A stretch of 64,000 nt of DNA, taken from NCBI GenBank assembly GCA_947499555.1, contig CANMOU010000002.1:817001-881000 (forward strand), given 5' to 3'. The DNA comes from an uncultured Roseovarius sp. (lineage in GTDB: Bacteria > Pseudomonadota > Alphaproteobacteria > Rhodobacterales > Rhodobacteraceae). Position 1 is the first letter of the stretch. Each line of letters begins with the position of its first letter. This document shows, piece after piece, positions 1 to 10,018 of the stretch. Made by a program: the position numbers and the translations under genes. Below the pieces are notes generated by a model. The model ran no database searches, had not been told where the DNA came from, and saw only the letters and a program-made list of their open reading frames with translations.

Positions 1-1476
1 CTGCCAGGCTGCCGAGCGAGAAAGAACCTGCCGACGGAGTTGCTCATTTTCGCCTTGCCGCCATCGCAGTTCGCTCAGACTGCCCTGCCGCGCGATCATC
101 GCGTAAAGCTGCGTCAATCCTTCGGCAGATACGCCGATACCACCCAGGCCAACCGCAAGGCCGGCAGTGCCACCGGGCAGCTTCGTCTCGACCCGGCTCC
201 TGTGAAGTGCATCCAAGAGATGCGCCGGACCGAGTTCGTCAAGCAGCAAAACAACCGGTATGTTAAGCGACTGGCGTAAGGCATCCGTAACGGTCAATTC
301 TCCGCGAAAGACATTGTCGAAGTTTTGTGGTGCGTACCTGCCGAAGCTCACCGGCCTGTCATCGATCAAGGTCTGCGGGTGAGCAAGGCCATGATCAAAG
401 GCCATGGCATAGACAAGCGGTTTGAGGGTTGAACCCGGTGAGCGGAACGCGCGTGTCATGTCTACGTAGCCTTGGCGCGTATCATCGGCGCCGTAACCCG
501 CTGATCCGATTGAGGCAAGGATTTCACCGGTCTGATGGTCGGCGGCCACGATTGCGACCGATACATCTTGTGGCATGCCGCGTATGGCCTGCAGGGCCAA
601 GTTTTCTAACTTGCTCTGCAATGATTTCTCGATGGTCAGGTCGTGTCGGATGGCGACCGGATCGTCTTGTTTCGCGCGATCCGACAGATGCGCGGCGAGG
701 TTAGGAAAGGCCTGCCGGCTTTTGGGCAACGCCTCTGTCAGCGCTGTGTTATAGCCTTCTGATGTCAACAACCCCGATTGATATGCGCGGGTCAGAATGC
801 GGGTTCGTGCGGCTTCGGCTTGCGCTACAGACCGGTCCGGCCGCCGGGCTTCCGGTGCCTGCGGGAGGGCAACCAAGAGTGCTGCCTGCGCATTGGTCAA
901 ACGCTTTGGGCCCTTGCCGAACCACGCGTAGCTTGCCGCCCTCACACCCTCGAGATTTCCTCCAAATGGGGCGTGTTCCAAATAAAGTTGCAGGATCTGG
1001 TCTTTGCTCAGCTTTCGCTCAAGTGCTAGCGCAACGCGCATTTGGCGCAGTTTGCCATTGAGTGCGCCAGTCCCCGAATTCTCAAGAAGTCGGGCAACCT
1101 GCATCGTTAGCGTTGACCCGCCTGATACGACCTCACCCTCCCATATGGCTTGCGCTGTAGCCCTAAAAATCGCGCGTGGGTCGATGCCTGCATGCTGGTA
1201 AAACCGCTTATCCTCGTAGGCAATGAGCATATCGATATAGCCCCGATCGACAGTCTCGGGGTTTATGGCCAGACGCCAGCGCCCGTTCTCAACGGTGTAA
1301 ACGCGCAGCAATTCTCCGTTGCGGTCGCGCACTTCGGTTGAGACTTCGCGAATGAGCGGTGGCAGGTCTGTGTCTTCAACCCATTGATCAAACAGGTCTC
1401 TCGTTGTGCCGGCAACGATGAGCGCAAGGCCGAGCAAAGCTGGCCAGAGCCATGCGCGGTTGGCGATGGTTTTCAT
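1..1476 (-). CDS. pbpC: Penicillin-binding protein 1C (PbpC), 5' part only, runs off the window
   Basis: Bifunctional peptidoglycan glycosyltransferase/transpeptidase acting at the periplasmic face of the inner membrane. The 492 codons present start at ATG 1476-1474, 12 bases after the upstream macroglobulin stop, and stay open to base 1. Visible in order: an N-terminal membrane anchor (about residues 9-24); a GT51 domain with YEDKRFYQHAG (catalytic Glu88) and GGSTLTMQ (119-126); and the start of the transpeptidase domain with the SxxK motif in SPGSTLKP (nucleophile Ser349, Lys352). The later SxN and KTG motifs and the C-terminal domain lie outside the window. The pairing with an alpha-2-macroglobulin gene is the classical pbpC-yfhM arrangement, in which the inhibitor is thought to protect the cell wall once the outer membrane is breached. 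Identification is from motifs and this synteny. Confidence 0.93.
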   Translation of the reverse strand, partial: MKTIANRAWLWPALLGLALIVAGTTRDLFDQWVEDTDLPPLIREVSTEVRDRNGELLRVYTVENGRWRLAINPETVDRGYIDMLIAYEDKRFYQHAGIDPRAIFRATAQAIWEGEVVSGGSTLTMQVARLLENSGTGALNGKLRQMRVALALERKLSKDQILQLYLEHAPFGGNLEGVRAASYAWFGKGPKRLTNAQAALLVALPQAPEARRPDRSVAQAEAARTRILTRAYQSGLLTSEGYNTALTEALPKSRQAFPNLAAHLSDRAKQDDPVAIRHDLTIEKSLQSKLENLALQAIRGMPQDVSVAIVAADHQTGEILASIGSAGYGADDTRQGYVDMTRAFRSPGSTLKPLVYAMAFDHGLAHPQTLIDDRPVSFGRYAPQNFDNVFRGELTVTDALRQSLNIPVVLLLDELGPAHLLDALHRSRVETKLPGGTAGLAVGLGGIGVSAEGLTQLYAMIARQGSLSELRWRQGENEQLRRQVLSRSAAWQ

Positions 1477-1488
1477 CACGCCGACCTC

Positions 1489-4400
1489 TTACTCGTTCGT
1501 GACTTGCACGCGTCCGGTCGCCGTTCTGGCCCGGTATTGCGGACGGTACATGTCCTCAACAGATGCTGCGGGATGATGATAGTCACCGCTCGCCAAGGCA
1601 CGCACGATATAGGCCAGTTGAAACGGTTTGTCAGAGCGCCAATCGACTGCTGCGAGAAACCTTTCAGAGCGGAATTCAGTGTGGGTTGTGGCGATACTCT
1701 CTAGCCAGGCGAGTGATTTGATGTCTCCGGCTCGAAGCAGGTTGGGGTTGTCGATCTCAAAACCTGCCGGAAGCGGGTCATTGATCATCAGCCGGGCTTC
1801 GCCGGTCTCAAACGGTCTGATTGTCAATACGGTAACCAAACGCGTTCCGGTTACGACCTGTTCAGGCGAAACAGGTTGGCCATCCAAGTCATAGTATGCG
1901 CGTTCGATCGCATAGCCGAATCCGCCGGCATCTGGGGCAACTTCTGGCACACCAATCGTCGTCAGGCTGATTTCTGATGGTGCTGTCCCGAGATTGGTCA
2001 CGGTATGCGTTCCTATTTCCGCCGCGGAATATCTCTGGATCAGAGCCGATGTCAGAGGGACGCCATCCAAAGCGAGCGTATTGGCTTGCGGATTTCGTGT
2101 GAGACTTCGGGCCGCAAGCAAAGACCATGCCTGTTCTTGAGTGGACATGTTTGGCCCGGCCTCCGTCAGGGATTGTACCATTTCTTCAACGTTCACGGCA
2201 TTGCTCCCAGCCTCGGATGCAAGCGTCAGAACGCCTGCCCGATCACGCAAGTTTGTGCCGTAATCAGCGCGCCAGATTTGGCCTTCGGTTTCTTGCTCTG
2301 CTTCAATGCGGGTCACGGCAGCTACAAACATGCGGTCAGCGCGCGTCTGATCACCATAGTAGGCAAGCGCCGCGCCTAATTGGGCAAGCGCGAGTGGTGT
2401 TGCAAAAGCCTCTGCCTTGACGTCAGCATAGTACCGTAAGTCCCCCATCTGAGCGGCACCTTCACGGGCCAAAACCATAAGGGCATAGGCGATATCCTCG
2501 CCGCCCTTGTCAAAGTCCGGCGCATAATTGACGCGGTTGCGCAGGTTATCCATTGCAAGTGTGTAGGCATGTTCGGGGACGTCATGACCTTCGTCCCGCG
2601 CGCGTGAGAGGAAGTCGGCGACGTAAGCATCAAGCCAGAAGTCGCCTGAGCTTGCACGCCAGAGGCCAAAGCTGCCGCCGCTCGACTGTCGTGTCAAGAT
2701 TTGGTTGATCGATTGCGCAAGGCGTTCGTCTACTTGCTCGGCATCGCCAAGCCCCAAAGCCTCAGCCATTTCCCGGAAATACAGAAGGGGCATTGCCTGC
2801 GACACCACCTGTTCCGTGCAGCCATAAGGGTATCGATCCAAAGCGCTTAGCAGACCGGGTGCATCCAATTTCGCCAATGAGCCAGACGAGATCAGCACCT
2901 CGGCCCCGCTTGGTTTGAGACCCGCAAAGACCTCCGGATCGAGCGTGAAAGTATCGCCGGGTTCAAGCGAGAACCGTCGCGTGTTTGAGATTGCTGGATC
3001 AAGTGACCTTACACCGAGCGTCAGGTTTTTCAGAAGCTGCTGGCCATCCGGCGTCGTAAGGGCAATCCGCAGGTCATAATCCCCGATCTCGCCAGCGGTG
3101 ACCGGGATCCGCAGCACCGCTTTTCCCTGCGCTTCAAGGTTGAGGCCTGAAGGAACCTCTCCCGAAAGGACTGGTGCGCTGCTTGTTATGTCGAGCCCCA
3201 TGCGGCCGGCCGTGCCCTCGGCATGGGTAATCTCGAGAAGCATGTGGCTTTGATCGCCGGGGGCCAAGAAGCGCGGAAGCGATGCTGTTACAACGACCGG
3301 ATCACGAATGATCGTGTCTTTTTCAACCTGACCGACCGATTTGTCCGACCACGCCACGGCCATCAGTCGGACGGTCCCGTTAAAGTCAGGCACATCGAAC
3401 TGCACGTCAGCGCGACCATCAGCGGCGACTTGCAAGGGTCCGGAGAAGAATGACACCAGCTCCTCGGTCGGCGGCGGTGATTGCAAATCGATTGCCGCGC
3501 CTGCATCGCCGCCTGATCGGATTTGTCCAGTGGCGCCGTTCAACCCGTCGATAAGCCTGCCATAGAGGTCCCGGATTTCGACGCCCAGTCGACGCTGGCC
3601 AAAGTAATGACCGGAAGGATCGGGGCTTTCGAAACCTGTCAGATTCAGGATGCCAAGATCCACCGCCGCAAGGGTCAGATAAGCGGTTTCCCCCTCTGCC
3701 AGCCCATCAACTTCGACCGTCACCGGCAGCGAGCGTCTGGGTTGCGTGACATCGGGCGCGACAATGCTGACCTGCAGTTCTTTTTCGCCAGGCTCGATCT
3801 TTGCATAAGCCAGTCCGAGCGATCGCGCGGGGTTCTGACCTGCCGCAACGTCCATTGGCCGGATGACTTGCGCCGTTACATACGCACCAGCGCCCCACTC
3901 ATCTGTGACGGTCAGAGGAATCAGGTTGTCTCCGGCAACAACTTCATAGGCTTCTTTGTGGATGACGCGGTTCGACATGACCGTGACTAAAGCGGTCCCG
4001 GCATAGCGCGGCAAAATCCGAAGGTTCACGGTATCGCCGGGCCGATAGGTTTCGCGGTCGAGTGAAACTTCAAGCGTGTCGGGTGTGCTGCTGGCATCAG
4101 CTGGCGCGTACCAGCCTGCGTAAAACTCGGTCGACGTGGCTACGTAATCACCATCCGTTCGCTCAACGACAAGCTCATAACGGCCCGATTGGACCTGACC
4201 CAAGATATCGACCGGCGTGTCGCCCAATGTCTCGGCCCCGGTTGCAACTTGTTCTCTGGTCGTGATGGGTTCCCAGTTCCAATTCCCATAAGCCTGATAC
4301 CACTGATACCGTGTTTCAACGCGATTCAATGTCCATGTGACGTTCATGGGTGTTGGCGTCAGGTCCGTGCCAATGCCCAAAAGTTTGAAAGTCGCTTGGC

Positions 4401-6918
4401 CATTCTCGGAAACAACGCCGTCAAATTCCGGTCTGATACCTATCAGAGGCGCCGACGGGGCCAGGGACTTCTCTAGGCGGCGTTCAACAGGTCTGCCGGA
4501 CCCTTCCTTGAGAGAAATGGCAAACGTCGCTTGATAGGGTCGGTCGTTTTGGCTGGCTTCGGGTAATGTGACATTGAGTGTCAGCTCACCTGATGCATCG
4601 GTTGTGCCACCTTCGAGGAAGACCGTCTGCGCAGAGACCCATTCGTCGTGTCGACCAAAGCGATATCCCGGAAATGCCTCCAGTTCTGACAATGCGCTGA
4701 TCGTGACAGAGCCTTCCGCATTCAACCCACTCCCTGGTGCACCAAAGAGATAGCGTGCGCTTAGGGAGAGAGGGAGTTTCTCGCCGGGCCGCACGTCGGC
4801 GTCAGAAGCGGCAAGATCAAAATCAATGCGTTCGGGCAAGAAATCTTCCACCAGAACGGTCTGACTTGAAACAGGAGCCGCGTCGGGGTCAGTGAACAGA
4901 TCAAGTGACCAGGCGCCGCGCGGCGCTGAGGTGCCGACCCGGAAGGCGAATACGTGGCCGCCTGCTTTTGGGCTTTGGGAAACCTCGCGCGCGTATTCGA
5001 CACCATCAGGGCGTTTCAGGATGGCGGTAACCGGCAGGCTCGATATGGCCTGTGCCTCGGCGTCTCGGGCCAGAACGGTCAAATTTATCGTTTCGCCTGC
5101 TCGGTATGCACCGCGATCAGTTGTCGAAAAGAGGTCGACTGCCGATGCGGCGGGCAGCCCTTCAACGCCTCTGTCCGAGAGATCGAAAGCCGGGTCTGTC
5201 AGCGACAGGAAAGCCATATCGACGTCGTCACGCTCTACGATCACCATGGCCGGTGCCGCGCCGCCGGTTCCGCGCGCCAATCCTGGGGCGAAAAGGACGT
5301 GGCCCTGGCCGTCTGTTTGGCCTTCGCCAAGGATGCGATTGGATCTCGAAAGAAGGGTAACCTTCACGTCTTCGCTTGCCATCGCATCGCTGAGGCGACG
5401 GACAAAGACATGTAAGCCGCCCGTGCCGTTCAATGTGGTGACGCCAAGGTCTGTCAAAACGAACCACTGCGTTGCACCTGTCTGTTCCGACTGATCTGCA
5501 CCGGGCACACGTGCCGTCAGGACGTACACACCGGGCTCTTGACCGGACAGTGCTTCACCAAGGGGCAGGCGGGTCGTCATCGTCTGGTTCAATTCGTTTT
5601 GAACAAGCCCCTTACCTTGCCAGACTTCTTCGCCAAGGTTCGTGGAAAACTGGGCATCCTCGTAGGCACTGAGCGGTCGACCGAAGTAGTTGTCCTGTAT
5701 GACCCGCAAAAGATTGCGGTCACTCACGCGCCGCAGACTGAGATCGACCTCTTCAAGGTTCACTGTATCAATGGGAAGCGCTGTGTCAGCCGATTTTGGC
5801 AAGACATAGGAACGACCGGAAAACGTCACGCTCGGACTGCGGTCGCGCACATATTGTGCGATGTCGACGTTTTTTCGGAGAGCTTCGCCGCTCGCCGCGG
5901 GAAGTCCCGCGCGAAACGTGATCCGGTATCTCTCGCCATGTTCTACCCCGCTAATGCAAATCTGTTGCGTATCAGGCTGAACCACCAGACCGGCATCTGG
6001 CAGGCGCACAAAGGGCGTGTAGTCGACGCCAGCTTTCACGAGAGGTTCGGAAAACTCTGCGCAAATTCTTGGAACGCTGCTCTCATGATCCGAGCGGTGT
6101 TCGACAATGCGGAAGCCGTATTTTGCCAGGGCGACTTCCAGTGCTGTTGCGACGTCCTCTCTGGGCAAAGTCTGCTCTGCAAGCCGCAATGCGGGAACCA
6201 GGTCGCGGCCCCTGCCAAGTCCTTCCAGGGCGTCCGCCATTTGAAGCAGAGCATTCACGCGTTCGGCGTCGCTCAATCCACGCAGATAGGCGTTTACAGA
6301 CGCCTCCAGCGCCTGCTGCATATATCGTCGCTTGTCATTTCCGTTCTGGGTTTCAATCAGCAAAGAAAGCCGGGCGTATTCCACCCATTGATCCGACAGA
6401 TCCGAGCGCGCGACGGCCGCGCCTGTCCAGCGCATTGCGTTGAGATAATCCTTGACGGCAATACGCTCCTGTGCGGCGTTTATCATCGAGGCTGTATCCC
6501 ATTGTCCGCCCGGGTGGCGCGTACCAATGCCAAGTGCCAGCGCTCGCGCTTCCTCCAGGTCGCGCGCCGTTAGAAATCCAAGTTCGCCTGTGCGCTGATC
6601 CGCCGTCTCCAGGACACGTGCATCAGTCCGCAGCACCTCGGCAGAGATTGCGCCTTCATAGGCTGTGGTTTCAGTGACGCCGCTTTTCGGGAAACAAGAG
6701 TTCGCGCGGGTGTTAAACGTGTAGGCCTTGCAGCTTTGGTTCGCAAAGCACGCGGTGCGACACGCGTCGATTGTTGTGTCGAAAAGCGGTTCGAGGTCTG
6801 CGCCGAAAAAGTCGGTGTCGCGCGTCACGACCTCTCTTTTCTCTGGTACTGAGGACTGCGCATACGCCAATGATGCGCTGAATGAAATGAACAAAAGACA
6901 TGCAAAATAGCGGAGCAT
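1489..6918 (-). CDS. Bacterial alpha-2-macroglobulin (YfhM type) with N-terminal PAN/Apple-like domain
   Basis: Large secreted or periplasmic protease-trapping protein of 1809 residues. The N-terminus is a signal peptide (about residues 1-20). A cysteine-rich stretch at about 31-80 (CRTACFANQSCKAYTF) resembles a PAN/Apple domain. It is followed by the chain of macroglobulin-like beta domains. The bait/thioester region carries PYGCTEQ with Cys1367, the CxEQ thioester that covalently captures attacking proteases. A complement-component-like alpha-alpha domain follows. The length is at the upper end for bacterial A2Ms because of the N-terminal addition. The gene is first in an operon with pbpC 12 bases downstream and is divergent from the sensor kinase at 7057, so the promoter lies in 6919-7056. 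ATG 6918 begins a clean signal peptide. The family call is firm; the PAN assignment is moderate. Confidence 0.93.
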   Translation of the reverse strand: MLRYFACLLFISFSASLAYAQSSVPEKREVVTRDTDFFGADLEPLFDTTIDACRTACFANQSCKAYTFNTRANSCFPKSGVTETTAYEGAISAEVLRTDARVLETADQRTGELGFLTARDLEEARALALGIGTRHPGGQWDTASMINAAQERIAVKDYLNAMRWTGAAVARSDLSDQWVEYARLSLLIETQNGNDKRRYMQQALEASVNAYLRGLSDAERVNALLQMADALEGLGRGRDLVPALRLAEQTLPREDVATALEVALAKYGFRIVEHRSDHESSVPRICAEFSEPLVKAGVDYTPFVRLPDAGLVVQPDTQQICISGVEHGERYRITFRAGLPAASGEALRKNVDIAQYVRDRSPSVTFSGRSYVLPKSADTALPIDTVNLEEVDLSLRRVSDRNLLRVIQDNYFGRPLSAYEDAQFSTNLGEEVWQGKGLVQNELNQTMTTRLPLGEALSGQEPGVYVLTARVPGADQSEQTGATQWFVLTDLGVTTLNGTGGLHVFVRRLSDAMASEDVKVTLLSRSNRILGEGQTDGQGHVLFAPGLARGTGGAAPAMVIVERDDVDMAFLSLTDPAFDLSDRGVEGLPAASAVDLFSTTDRGAYRAGETINLTVLARDAEAQAISSLPVTAILKRPDGVEYAREVSQSPKAGGHVFAFRVGTSAPRGAWSLDLFTDPDAAPVSSQTVLVEDFLPERIDFDLAASDADVRPGEKLPLSLSARYLFGAPGSGLNAEGSVTISALSELEAFPGYRFGRHDEWVSAQTVFLEGGTTDASGELTLNVTLPEASQNDRPYQATFAISLKEGSGRPVERRLEKSLAPSAPLIGIRPEFDGVVSENGQATFKLLGIGTDLTPTPMNVTWTLNRVETRYQWYQAYGNWNWEPITTREQVATGAETLGDTPVDILGQVQSGRYELVVERTDGDYVATSTEFYAGWYAPADASSTPDTLEVSLDRETYRPGDTVNLRILPRYAGTALVTVMSNRVIHKEAYEVVAGDNLIPLTVTDEWGAGAYVTAQVIRPMDVAAGQNPARSLGLAYAKIEPGEKELQVSIVAPDVTQPRRSLPVTVEVDGLAEGETAYLTLAAVDLGILNLTGFESPDPSGHYFGQRRLGVEIRDLYGRLIDGLNGATGQIRSGGDAGAAIDLQSPPPTEELVSFFSGPLQVAADGRADVQFDVPDFNGTVRLMAVAWSDKSVGQVEKDTIIRDPVVVTASLPRFLAPGDQSHMLLEITHAEGTAGRMGLDITSSAPVLSGEVPSGLNLEAQGKAVLRIPVTAGEIGDYDLRIALTTPDGQQLLKNLTLGVRSLDPAISNTRRFSLEPGDTFTLDPEVFAGLKPSGAEVLISSGSLAKLDAPGLLSALDRYPYGCTEQVVSQAMPLLYFREMAEALGLGDAEQVDERLAQSINQILTRQSSGGSFGLWRASSGDFWLDAYVADFLSRARDEGHDVPEHAYTLAMDNLRNRVNYAPDFDKGGEDIAYALMVLAREGAAQMGDLRYYADVKAEAFATPLALAQLGAALAYYGDQTRADRMFVAAVTRIEAEQETEGQIWRADYGTNLRDRAGVLTLASEAGSNAVNVEEMVQSLTEAGPNMSTQEQAWSLLAARSLTRNPQANTLALDGVPLTSALIQRYSAAEIGTHTVTNLGTAPSEISLTTIGVPEVAPDAGGFGYAIERAYYDLDGQPVSPEQVVTGTRLVTVLTIRPFETGEARLMINDPLPAGFEIDNPNLLRAGDIKSLAWLESIATTHTEFRSERFLAAVDWRSDKPFQLAYIVRALASGDYHHPAASVEDMYRPQYRARTATGRVQVTNE

Positions 6919-7056
6919 GAAAACCTCCCTCTTAATGCTGTCATCGTGCCACGGCCCGTCACATCTGACAACTTGTGGTGGCCCGGTTTAAGCAGTTGTT
7001 CACCATAATCGCCGAGTGTGGCCAAATCCGTTAACCGGGATGGTGGAGAACGGCGC

Positions 7057-9237
7057 ATGAGCCTGGCCAACAAACTTGCCGAAGAACGTCGTGCCAGGCT
7101 GGCAGCGGAACGTTTGTTGGAGCAGAAACAGGCAGAGCTTCAGGCGGCCAATCGCAAACTTGGCAAACACGCTAAAGCGCTGAGCGAAGAAATTGTGGAG
7201 ACACGTGCCGAGGTGCAAACGGTGCGTGACGAAAACGCCCGCGTCAAATCAGACCTGACAATCGCACACCAAAAGGTCGAGATCGCCGAACGCCGACTTT
7301 GGCAATCTATCGAAACCATTCAGGATGGGTTTGCCTATTTTGACGGCGAAAGCCGTCTGATTGCTGCGAACAATGCGTGGCTCTCTGTCTTTGACGGGCT
7401 TGAAGCCGTGCAGCCTGGCATCAGCTATGTTGAAATTCTTCAGTATGCTACCGAGGAAGGGGTTGTAGATATTGGTGAAAATCTTCCCGTTGCTTGGCGG
7501 GAAGCGATGCTGGATCGTTGGCAGACCATGTCACCCGAGCCAGCCATCATTCGCCTCTGGAGTGGCCAGTACATCAAGCTTATCGATCAACGCGGCGTCG
7601 GCGGTGATGTTGTCAGTTTGGCTTTGAACATCACCGATACAATTCGTCATGAACAACAGCTCAAGGACGCGCGTCATAAGGCCGAGACCGCCAACCGCGC
7701 AAAATCGGCCTTTTTGGCGAATATGAGCCACGAGATCCGAACGCCGATGAACGGTGTCGTGGGCATGGCGGAGCTGCTTGCCGATACGTCCTTGGATGAC
7801 GAACAATTGCTTTACGCGACAACGATCAAGAACTCGGCGGAAGCACTGCTTGTCATCATCAATGATGTTCTCGATTACTCCAAGATTGAAGCTGAAAAAC
7901 TCATCTTGAGGGAAGAGGCATTTGATCTTGAGCGGTGCATCCACGAACTTGTCTTGCTATTGCAGGCAAACGCCAGTGACAAGGGCATTGACCTTGTTGT
8001 CGATTACGACCTTTTCCTGCCAACTGAATTTCTTGGCGATCCCGGTCGCATCCGGCAGGTGATGACCAATCTCATGGGCAATGCCGTGAAATTCACCGAA
8101 ACTGGCCATGTGATCGTTAGGGTCGTCGGCTTGCCCGACGACGGAACCGAGAAGATGCGCGTCAACATCACAATCGAAGACACCGGCATCGGTATTCCCG
8201 CAGACAAGGTCGATCACATTTTTGGTGAGTTCAATCAGGTTGACGATGAGCAAAACCGCAAATTCGAAGGCACGGGCCTGGGCCTCGCCATTTCGCAAAA
8301 ACTGGTTGCACTGATGGGGGGCGATGTCTGGGTCGATTCCGTCGAGGGTGAAGGGTCAACATTCGGCATATCGCTCAGCTTGCAGCTCGCATCGCCAGCC
8401 AATGCCCAGAACTTGGGTGCACCGGCCCATCTGCGGAAGGTGCTTCTGGTTGAACAGAATTCTCTTGCACGAGCGATTCTAGAGCGCCAATTCGGTGCGC
8501 TTGGCGTGCAGACCCTGAGTTGCACGACCGGGAAAGAGGCGCTCTTGCAGATGTCTGACGACGTCGATCTTGTTCTGACCGATCACGTGATGCCAGAAAT
8601 GGACGGGTTTGAGCTTGCCGAAGCGCTTGCCAACAACGGTTGCGACGCGCCGATCGTACTTCTTACACCGAACCTTGGCGCGGCAGAGCAAGACCCCGGC
8701 AGGCGTTATATTCACGGAATGCTGCAAAAGCCGGTTTCGCGTGCTGCCCTGTTTTCCGCCCTATCAAGTCTGCCAACCCCGACGAAAGAAGAAACAGCGC
8801 TAGAGGTTCCGGCAAAGGAAGAAAGCAGAAAAATGCGCGTTCTGGCCGCGGAAGATAACAGAACCAACCGGCTGGTTTTTGCAAAGATGCTCAAATCACT
8901 TGATCTTGAAATTGAGTTTGCCACAAACGGTCTTGAGGCCGTCGACTTGTTCCAATCTTTCCAGCCTGATCTGATTTTCATGGATATCTCGATGCCGGAG
9001 ATGGATGGAAAAGAAGCGACGCGCCGTATTCGTGAAATAGAGACTGAAACAGGGCAGCATGTTCCAATCGTCGCAATGACCGCACACGCCATGGACGGCG
9101 ACGCGGATGGAATTCTGAAAGCAGGACTGGACTATTATCTAACGAAGCCGCTCACCAAGGATGCGCTGACAGATCACGTGCTCAAAGCTTGCCCCGACAG
9201 TGTAGTTTCGCCCGAACCAGTTCAATCGGTTGCCTGA
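7057..9237 (+). CDS. Hybrid sensor histidine kinase with PAS and two receiver domains
   Basis: Two-component signalling protein of 726 residues with no membrane segment, so probably a cytosolic sensor. Order: a long N-terminal coiled coil rich in Ala/Glu/Arg (about 1-80); a PAS-like domain (about 85-195); HisKA with [15 protein letters not shown] (phospho-acceptor His225); HATPase with [16 protein letters not shown] and GTGLGLA; a divergent first receiver with Asp509 ([11 protein letters not shown]); and a canonical second receiver with Asp643 ([11 protein letters not shown]) and the Lys of YLTKP. ATG 7057 is chosen over the upstream GTG 7018 because GGAG lies at good spacing before it. No cognate regulator is adjacent, so it may act through a phosphorelay encoded elsewhere. 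The signal is unknown. Its 3' end overlaps convergent yaaA by 16 bases. Confidence 0.93.
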   Translation: MSLANKLAEERRARLAAERLLEQKQAELQAANRKLGKHAKALSEEIVETRAEVQTVRDENARVKSDLTIAHQKVEIAERRLWQSIETIQDGFAYFDGESRLIAANNAWLSVFDGLEAVQPGISYVEILQYATEEGVVDIGENLPVAWREAMLDRWQTMSPEPAIIRLWSGQYIKLIDQRGVGGDVVSLALNITDTIRHEQQLKDARHKAETANRAKSAFLANMSHEIRTPMNGVVGMAELLADTSLDDEQLLYATTIKNSAEALLVIINDVLDYSKIEAEKLILREEAFDLERCIHELVLLLQANASDKGIDLVVDYDLFLPTEFLGDPGRIRQVMTNLMGNAVKFTETGHVIVRVVGLPDDGTEKMRVNITIEDTGIGIPADKVDHIFGEFNQVDDEQNRKFEGTGLGLAISQKLVALMGGDVWVDSVEGEGSTFGISLSLQLASPANAQNLGAPAHLRKVLLVEQNSLARAILERQFGALGVQTLSCTTGKEALLQMSDDVDLVLTDHVMPEMDGFELAEALANNGCDAPIVLLTPNLGAAEQDPGRRYIHGMLQKPVSRAALFSALSSLPTPTKEETALEVPAKEESRKMRVLAAEDNRTNRLVFAKMLKSLDLEIEFATNGLEAVDLFQSFQPDLIFMDISMPEMDGKEATRRIREIETETGQHVPIVAMTAHAMDGDADGILKAGLDYYLTKPLTKDALTDHVLKACPDSVVSPEPVQSVA

Positions 9238-9986
9238 TCACGTAGGAAGACCGGCTTTTCGGCGGTCGACATGTCGCAACTATACCTGTAGCCGCCGCCT
9301 TCGAAGTCTTGCAATGCCTCCGGCGTGGTCAGCCGGTTCTGAATTATGAACCGTGCCATGGCCCCCCTCGCGCGCTTGGCAAAAAAGCTGACGACCTTGG
9401 GTTCGCCATTCTTGATCTCCATGAAGACAGGTGTGATGACCCTGAGCTTGAGTGAGGGAAGATCAACGGCTCCAAAATATTCCTGGCTGGCGCAGTTAAC
9501 CAGAATGTCCGTTTTCATATTCACGGCCTGGGTGTTCAGAGCATGTGAAATCGTATCGCCCCAAAATTCGTACAGGTTCTTGCCGCGCGCCGTTTTGAGC
9601 CGGCTGCCCATCTCCAGTCGATAAGGCTCGATCTCATCCAGTGGTTTCAGGAGCCCATAAAGGCCGGACAGGATCCGTAAATGGTCCTGCGCCCAGTCTA
9701 TTTCATCCGCATCAAGCGTTGCGGCCTCAAGCCCCTGATAGGTGTCACCTGCGAAGGCATAGGCGGCCTGCTTCCGGGGCATCGCGCCAAAATCGTGGAA
9801 CCGCTCCGCATTGAGCTTGGCCAGATTGTCACTGATGCCCATCAGCTTCTTAAGGTCGACCACCTTGAGCCTGCGAGCTTCTTTGACGAGCAGTTGCGTG
9901 TCCCCAGAAAACTCTGGCTCAGATGTCGCAACCTCTCTCAATGGTTCCATGTCCAGCTTTTTTGCTGGTGACACAACGATTAGCAT
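9222..9986 (-). CDS. yaaA: Peroxide stress protein YaaA (DUF328)
   Basis: A 254-residue cytosolic protein of the YaaA family, which binds DNA and limits free iron and oxidative damage during peroxide stress. Diagnostic features are the N-terminal LIVVSPAKKL segment and the basic KRARGAMARFII block around residues 205-216; the length matches the family (about 250-260). ATG 9986 is the only reasonable start. It is convergent with and overlaps the sensor kinase by 16 bases; recQ ends 32 bases upstream in the same orientation, so recQ-yaaA may be cotranscribed. Nothing in the sequence shows OxyR or Fur control. Confidence 0.93.
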   Translation of the reverse strand: MLIVVSPAKKLDMEPLREVATSEPEFSGDTQLLVKEARRLKVVDLKKLMGISDNLAKLNAERFHDFGAMPRKQAAYAFAGDTYQGLEAATLDADEIDWAQDHLRILSGLYGLLKPLDEIEPYRLEMGSRLKTARGKNLYEFWGDTISHALNTQAVNMKTDILVNCASQEYFGAVDLPSLKLRVITPVFMEIKNGEPKVVSFFAKRARGAMARFIIQNRLTTPEALQDFEGGGYRYSCDMSTAEKPVFLRDQATD

Positions 9987-10018
9987 GTCCGCCCCCGATC
10001 AAAATTGTTGAGAGTGAC

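Noticed and set aside
5539-6573. 344-codon plus-strand ORF
   Set aside because: It lies wholly antisense to the macroglobulin gene, has no recognisable domain and no ribosome-binding site; a shadow of GC-rich codon use.
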